DNA of 46,131 bases from an uncultured Prevotella sp. (GTDB taxonomy: Bacteria > Bacteroidota > Bacteroidia > Bacteroidales > Bacteroidaceae): NCBI GenBank assembly GCA_900319905.1, contig ONQB01000024.1:1-46131 (forward strand), given 5' to 3'. The notes under the pieces are model-generated. The model was not told the DNA's origin and ran no database searches. It was given only the letters and a program-made list of their open reading frames with translations. Both the position numbers and the translations under genes were made by a program. Shown here in pieces: positions 42,299 to 46,131 of this stretch; positions within the stretch are counted from its first letter, which is position 1, and each line of letters opens with the position of its first letter.

Positions 42299-43171
42299 AT
42301 GGAAACGATTCAGAACGAGCAGCTCCGTGTTGTCGTCTCACCCCACGGAGCAGAGTTGCAGAGCATTAAAAACGCAAAGGGCCACGAGTATCTCTGGCAG
42401 GCCGATCCTAAGTACTGGGGCCGCCACTCCCCCATTCTCTTTCCGGTTGTCGGCACCCTCTGGAACGGCACGGCTCATTTTGGGAACACCGACACTCACA
42501 TGGGACGTCACGGTTTTGCACGCGACATGGACTTCGAGCTCATTGCCAAGGGTGACGAGCAGGTAGTGTTCGCCTTGCACGACAACGAGGAGACCCGCAC
42601 CAAATACCCTTGTCACTTCAATCTGGCCGTGAGCTACAAGCTCAAAGGCAACACGCTGAAGGTGACCTGGCATGTGGAGAACACCGACGACAAACCCATC
42701 GCCTTCCAGATTGGCGGTCATCCGGCATTCAACCTTCCCGAAGTCACGGCAAATGATGCCATGCACGGCCGGCTGCAACTGGACAACACCGCTCCCATCC
42801 GCCGCTTTATCGATCATAACAGCGGCTGTCTCGACGCCAGCCGTCACGAGACGGTCGACACGGAAGACGGACTGCTCGCATTCAACGAAGACACCTTTAA
42901 GAACGATGCACTTATCTTCGACCACAGTCAATTGCACCAGGTAGCACTGCTCAACCCCGACGACACACCGGCCGTCGTGGTCAGTTTCAAATCGCCAGCC
43001 GTCGGCATCTGGTCGCCTTACGGCAAGAATGCTCCGTTCATCTGCATCGAACCCTGGTATGGCGTTACCGACTTAGTGGATTACGACGGCAACTTTGCCG
43101 ACCGTTATCTGACCAACAGTCTGTTGCCAGGTTCCAGTTTCATGAGCCAGTACACCATCACCTTGGGCTGA
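42299..43171 (+). CDS. Aldose 1-epimerase family protein (LacX-like)
   Basis: The 290-residue enzyme starts METIQNEQLRVVVSPHGAELQSI, aligning with LacX-type mutarotases; the ATG at 42284 is an alternative. Typical blocks are HSPILFPVVGTLWNG, GRHGFARDMDF with the catalytic-type His, IGGHPAFNLPE, and APFICIEPWYGVTD. The family interconverts sugar anomers, but the LacX branch is poorly characterised, so the substrate is uncertain. It converges on rsgA. Confidence 0.9.
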   Translation: METIQNEQLRVVVSPHGAELQSIKNAKGHEYLWQADPKYWGRHSPILFPVVGTLWNGTAHFGNTDTHMGRHGFARDMDFELIAKGDEQVVFALHDNEETRTKYPCHFNLAVSYKLKGNTLKVTWHVENTDDKPIAFQIGGHPAFNLPEVTANDAMHGRLQLDNTAPIRRFIDHNSGCLDASRHETVDTEDGLLAFNEDTFKNDALIFDHSQLHQVALLNPDDTPAVVVSFKSPAVGIWSPYGKNAPFICIEPWYGVTDLVDYDGNFADRYLTNSLLPGSSFMSQYTITLG

Positions 43172-43189
43172 GCCTTCACGCTCGAGCCC
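43165..43189. terminator. Hairpin between convergent epimerase and rsgA genes
   Basis: GGGCT-GAGC (from 43165) pairs with GCTC-G-AGCCC (to 43189), with one bulge. It overlaps the epimerase stop codon and lacks a clear T tract. Confidence 0.4.
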
Positions 43190-43205
43190 TCATGGTTATG
43201 ACACC

Positions 43206-44150
43206 TTAGAACGCTTCACGGTACTTGCTCTCGTCCTTGTCGTGCAACATCGACAAGTACGACTGGTACCGGCTCTCCGCTATGTAATGGTCTTCTACGG
43301 CCTTACGCACGGCACAGCCAGGCTCATGCGTATGAGTGCAGTTGTTGAAGCGGCAGTCCTTGGAGAAACGGAAAATCTCCTTAAAGTAACTGCCTATCTC
43401 CTCCGGTTCCATATCGAAAGTACCAAAACCCTTGATGCCCGGTGTATCAATGACATAGCCGCCTTGCGGCAGTTCCATCATTTCGGAGAAGGTAGTGGTA
43501 TGCATACCTGTGTCGTGGGCATCGCTGATGGCAGCTACCCTGGCATCGGCATTGGGGATGAAGAGGTTGAGCAGGGTGGACTTGCCCACACCACTGTTGC
43601 CGCTGAGCAGGGTCACCTTGTCGTGCAACAGCTTACTCAAGTCGTCGACTCCCTCACCGGTCACCGCCGACACCTGCCGGCACTCATAGCCCACCGTCTC
43701 ATAGAGGTTGACCATCATCTCCTGGTAGTGGCGTGCGTCAGCGTCGAGCAGGTCGGTCTTGTTGAACACCAGGACCACCGGCACACTGTAAGCCTCAGCT
43801 GAAGCCAGGAAGCGGTCGATGAACGTTGTTGATGTCTCAGGATGAGCCACCGTCACTATCAGAAAAGCCTGGTCGAGATTAGCGGCTAGAATATGGCTTT
43901 GCTTCGAAAGGTTCTGCGACTTGCGTATGATGTAATTCTTTCTATCGTCAATGGCCGTGATAAAGGCGGTTCCCTCAGCATTAACCACGATATCAACCCC
44001 GTCGCCCACAGCCACGGGGTTGGTACTGCGTATGCCTTTCAACCTGAAATTGCCCTTTATCTTACTTTCTATCACCTGCCCGTCATCGGTCTTGACGGTG
44101 TACCACGAGCCGGTGTTCTTGATGACAATCCCGTGCATTGAAAAAGCCAT
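43206..44150 (-). CDS. rsgA: Ribosome small-subunit GTPase A
   Basis: The 314-residue circularly permuted GTPase assists late 30S maturation. It has an N-terminal OB domain ([20 protein letters not shown]), then G4 FNKTDLL, G1 [12 protein letters not shown] and G3 DTPGIKGFG in permuted order. The C-terminal zinc part is [17 protein letters not shown] second start at codon 5 (MHGIV) is possible. It follows frr by 9 nt and is co-transcribed. Confidence 0.97.
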   Translation of the reverse strand: MAFSMHGIVIKNTGSWYTVKTDDGQVIESKIKGNFRLKGIRSTNPVAVGDGVDIVVNAEGTAFITAIDDRKNYIIRKSQNLSKQSHILAANLDQAFLIVTVAHPETSTTFIDRFLASAEAYSVPVVLVFNKTDLLDADARHYQEMMVNLYETVGYECRQVSAVTGEGVDDLSKLLHDKVTLLSGNSGVGKSTLLNLFIPNADARVAAISDAHDTGMHTTTFSEMMELPQGGYVIDTPGIKGFGTFDMEPEEIGSYFKEIFRFSKDCRFNNCTHTHEPGCAVRKAVEDHYIAESRYQSYLSMLHDKDESKYREAF

Positions 44151-44159
44151 TGGTTCCGA

Positions 44160-44720
44160 CTACACCGTCATGATTTCCTTTTGCTTGGCCTGCAGCGTAG
44201 CGTCAATATCCTTGATATACTTGTCGTGCAGCTTCTGCAAGTCATTTTCGGCGTCCTTCTCCTGGTCTTCCGACAGTCCGTCCTTGATGGCCTTCTTGAG
44301 CTTTTCCTTGTATTCGGCACGCACATTGCGCACCTGCACCTTGGTCTGCTCACCAATCTTGTTGCACTGCTTCACCAGCTCCTTACGGCGCTGCTCGGTA
44401 GGTTGCGGCAGGCGCAGGATGACCATCTCACCGTTGTTCTCCGGAGTGATGCCCACATCGCTGTCCATGATACCTTTCTCAATGTCCTTGATGGCCTTGC
44501 GCTCCCAAGGACGGATGGTGATGGTACGGGCATCGGGCACCTGAAGGGCTGCCACCTGGTTGAGGGGTACCTTCTGTCCATACGACTCCACTCTTACACT
44601 GTCAAGAATGGCGAGGTTGGCACGGCCGGCACGTATGCGTGACAAATCCTCCTGTAGAAACTTGGCGCTCTTCTGCATTTTTTCCTCGGCGCTCTTCAAG
44701 GTTGCTTTAACGTCTATCAT
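44160..44720 (-). CDS. frr: Ribosome recycling factor
   Basis: The 186-residue protein, of standard length, splits post-termination ribosomes together with EF-G. Family marks are EDLSRIRAGRANLAILD, LNQVAALQVPDARTITIRPWE and the C-terminal helix around EDQEKDAENDLQKLHDKYIKDID. It lies 9 nt before rsgA. A strong minus-strand promoter precedes it. Confidence 0.98.
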   Translation of the reverse strand: MIDVKATLKSAEEKMQKSAKFLQEDLSRIRAGRANLAILDSVRVESYGQKVPLNQVAALQVPDARTITIRPWERKAIKDIEKGIMDSDVGITPENNGEMVILRLPQPTEQRRKELVKQCNKIGEQTKVQVRNVRAEYKEKLKKAIKDGLSEDQEKDAENDLQKLHDKYIKDIDATLQAKQKEIMTV

Positions 44721-44753
44721 AATTGGAATAGGATTTAAATGTTAATCTGATTA

Positions 44754-44785
44754 CAAATTTAAGCGGTTTTTTCGATAATGGCAAA
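44754..44785 (-). promoter_or_regulatory. Promoter of frr-rsgA
   Basis: Minus-strand -7 TAAATTTG (plus CAAATTTA, 44754-44761) and -33 TTTG (plus CAAA, 44782-44785), 20 nt apart, about 33 nt before the frr ATG. Confidence 0.75.
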
Positions 44786-44797
44786 TTATTCTGCACA

Positions 44798-45610
44798 TTA
44801 TTGAGCCAAACCATCATTTTTTTTGCAAGCCGCCACCATATTGGTTAAATTCACGAACTCTTCCACCGTCAACTGCTCGGGACGCCGTGTCATGATGTCC
44901 TGGGCAAAGAACGTGGCGTCGGGCATGGTGTCAGCACTGAAGAGCTGGCGCAGCGACACACGCAGCATCTTGCGACGCTGGTTGAAAACGGCCTTCACCA
45001 CCCGCCGGAACAACGACTCGTCGCAACCGAGATTGCTTACGCCATTGCGCGTCATGCGGATGACGGCACTCTTCACCTTTGGCGGCGGATTGAACACGTT
45101 CTCGTCGACCGTGAACAGATACTCGGTGTCATACCATGCTTGTATCATCACACTCAGAATGCCATACTGCTTGTTGCCTGGCTTCGAGGCGATGCGCTCG
45201 GCCACCTCACGCTGTATCATACCCGTGCAACAGGGGATGAGGTCCTTGTTGTCAAGCATCTTAAAGAATATCTGGGACGAGATGTCGTAAGGATAGTTGC
45301 CGGTCAGCACGAACGGCCGACCTTCAAACACGCGGTTCAGGTCCATACGCAGGAAATCCTCCCCGATGACGTTGTCACGCAACTTGGGAAAACGCTCATG
45401 CAGATAACGCACGCTCTCGGCATCGATCTCCACGGCCTTCACCTCCCGCGGCTTCTCCACGAGATACTGTGTGAGCACGCCCATGCCCGGGCCAATCTCC
45501 AACACGGGAATGTCAGGACACGCATCTACCGTATCGGCAATGCGCTTGGCTATATTGAGATCGGTCAGGAAATGCTGACCAAGGTTCTTCTTCGGTCTTA
45601 CTTGTCTCAT
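44798..45610 (-). CDS. rsmA: 16S rRNA dimethyladenosine transferase
   Basis: The 270-residue methyltransferase dimethylates two adjacent adenines near the 3' end of 16S rRNA. Motifs are KKNLGQHFLTDLNIAKRI at the start, the SAM-binding VLEIGPGMGVLT, the catalytic TGNYPYDIS (family NLPYxIS; the Leu is replaced by Tyr, as often in Bacteroidota), and VFNQRRKMLR. A near-consensus minus-strand TACTTTTA box lies at about 45724-45731. Confidence 0.97.
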   Translation of the reverse strand: MRQVRPKKNLGQHFLTDLNIAKRIADTVDACPDIPVLEIGPGMGVLTQYLVEKPREVKAVEIDAESVRYLHERFPKLRDNVIGEDFLRMDLNRVFEGRPFVLTGNYPYDISSQIFFKMLDNKDLIPCCTGMIQREVAERIASKPGNKQYGILSVMIQAWYDTEYLFTVDENVFNPPPKVKSAVIRMTRNGVSNLGCDESLFRRVVKAVFNQRRKMLRVSLRQLFSADTMPDATFFAQDIMTRRPEQLTVEEFVNLTNMVAACKKNDGLAQ

Positions 45611-45831
45611 TGTCTTATTATCGTCTTATTATTTTCTTTTCCGGCAGATGAGCCATCTTCACCCTATCCTACTCTGGCCGACAGCCCAATGACGGTGAAA
45701 TGGCATCCGTGCCAATTAACGTTGTAAAAGTACAAAAAACTTTCTGATTCGCCACATGTTTTCACGAAAAATTCAACTTTTCATGCACACCCGATAAACC
45801 CGGTGGCTTTAGTTTTATAAGCAAAACCAGG

Positions 45832-46131
45832 TGAAGGAAAAGAAAATGGTCATCGGCAGGCTTCCGCTCCCGATGGAGCTTTGGGTCAAAAGTTACGTGA
45901 TAGCCTTTCGAGCAAGCTCGCAGGCTATCCGTAACTTTAGACCCACACCCAAGGTGTCAAGCTTGTCGATGACGAAAATCGCTTCGCGCAAAATTGCCCT
46001 TCGGGCATAAAATAAGCCTATCGGAAAAATCACTTGATAATCTTCGTGGTCGATTATTGCAAATTGCCATTTATATTTTATGCACCGTAGGTGCAATTTT
46101 ATGCCGAAGCAATTTTCTTCATGGACTGGCT
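45832..46131. repeat. Repeat B, locus 2 (continues past the window end)
   Basis: Non-coding DNA of hairpins: GCTCC-CGAT-GGAGC; a long stem 45883-45944 (GGGTC / GACCC outside; AAAGTTACG and GATAGCCT pairing inside; apex CGAGC-AA-GCTCG); ACACC-CAA-GGTGT; GCCC-TTC-GGGC. From 46046 to the end the sequence matches 16420-16505 with two differences. The left part looks like an inverted, diverged relative of the same element, so two units may face each other. The short open frames here are products of the repeat. Confidence 0.8.

Noticed and set aside
45893-46096. 67-codon open frame on the minus strand
   Set aside because: It lies wholly in repeat B hairpins, has no promoter or recognisable family, and arises from the repeated sequence.

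Overview
The window comes from a member of the Bacteroidota, most likely order Bacteroidales and family Prevotellaceae. Support comes from SusC/SusD and TonB-linked outer-membrane systems, many lipoproteins with Cys lipoboxes, a type IX secretion sorting domain, type B L31, a stand-alone MetH activation domain, and promoters of the Bacteroidetes type (TTTG, about 19-21 nt, then TAnnTTTG). Housekeeping genes lie in short, mostly minus-strand operons. Accessory pieces sit between them.

Layout. 1-3529 (+): the end of a TonB-dependent receptor, then two OB-fold-like surface lipoproteins. 3574-4934 (+): L31 type B and a secreted DNA/RNA non-specific endonuclease lipoprotein. 5125-5898 (-): an acidic lipoprotein of unknown function. 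6207-7729 (+): glutathione peroxidase and thioredoxin reductase. 7952-12301 (+): an orphan SusC/SusD pair. 12346-15381 (-): a 1011-residue protein joining a Schlafen-type AlbA_2 domain to a WYL-like C-terminus. 15705-16411 (+): a small protein and the peroxiredoxin Bcp. 16412-19122: accessory stretch with an intergenic repeat, a decayed desulfoferrodoxin gene, a higBA module whose toxin is frameshifted, and a Fic protein. 19258-24162 (-): sugar acetyltransferase, mfd and polyprenol-phosphate mannosyltransferase in one tight operon. 24241-24711 (-): orphan type IX sorting domain. 24739-29875 (-): plsC, metallophosphoesterase, MetH activation domain, dihydroorotase, DUF4369 lipoprotein. 29959-30736 (-): membrane protein and an FtsB/DivIC protein, divergent from dnaX (30883-32766, +). 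32926-36665 (-): CPA2 antiporter and pepT. 36918-36994 (-): tRNA-Arg(CCG). 37315-41099 (-): Nudix hydrolase, ThrE-type exporter and AspT-family transporter. 41384-42169 (-): SGNH hydrolase. 42299-43171 (+): aldose-1-epimerase family. 43206-45610 (-): rsgA, frr, rsmA. 45611-46131: repeat-rich intergenic DNA.

How the genes relate. GPx, TrxB and Bcp form a thioredoxin-linked peroxide defence. The TonB receptor, OB-fold lipoproteins and nuclease could together break down and take up extracellular nucleic acid; this is inference. RsgA, Frr and RsmA are a ribosome assembly/recycling group. AspT-like, ThrE and Nudix genes form a probable amino-acid export operon.

The most unusual material is non-coding. 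Repeat A has four full copies and one miniature copy, all in the 3' flanks of genes. Its arms are tandem 8-nt GAAGTYCR units around a conserved non-palindromic core. Repeat B (16420-16615 and about 45860-46131) is a chain of small GC hairpins, and 86 nt are almost identical between its two loci. No CRISPR array, rRNA, prophage or complete insertion sequence was seen.
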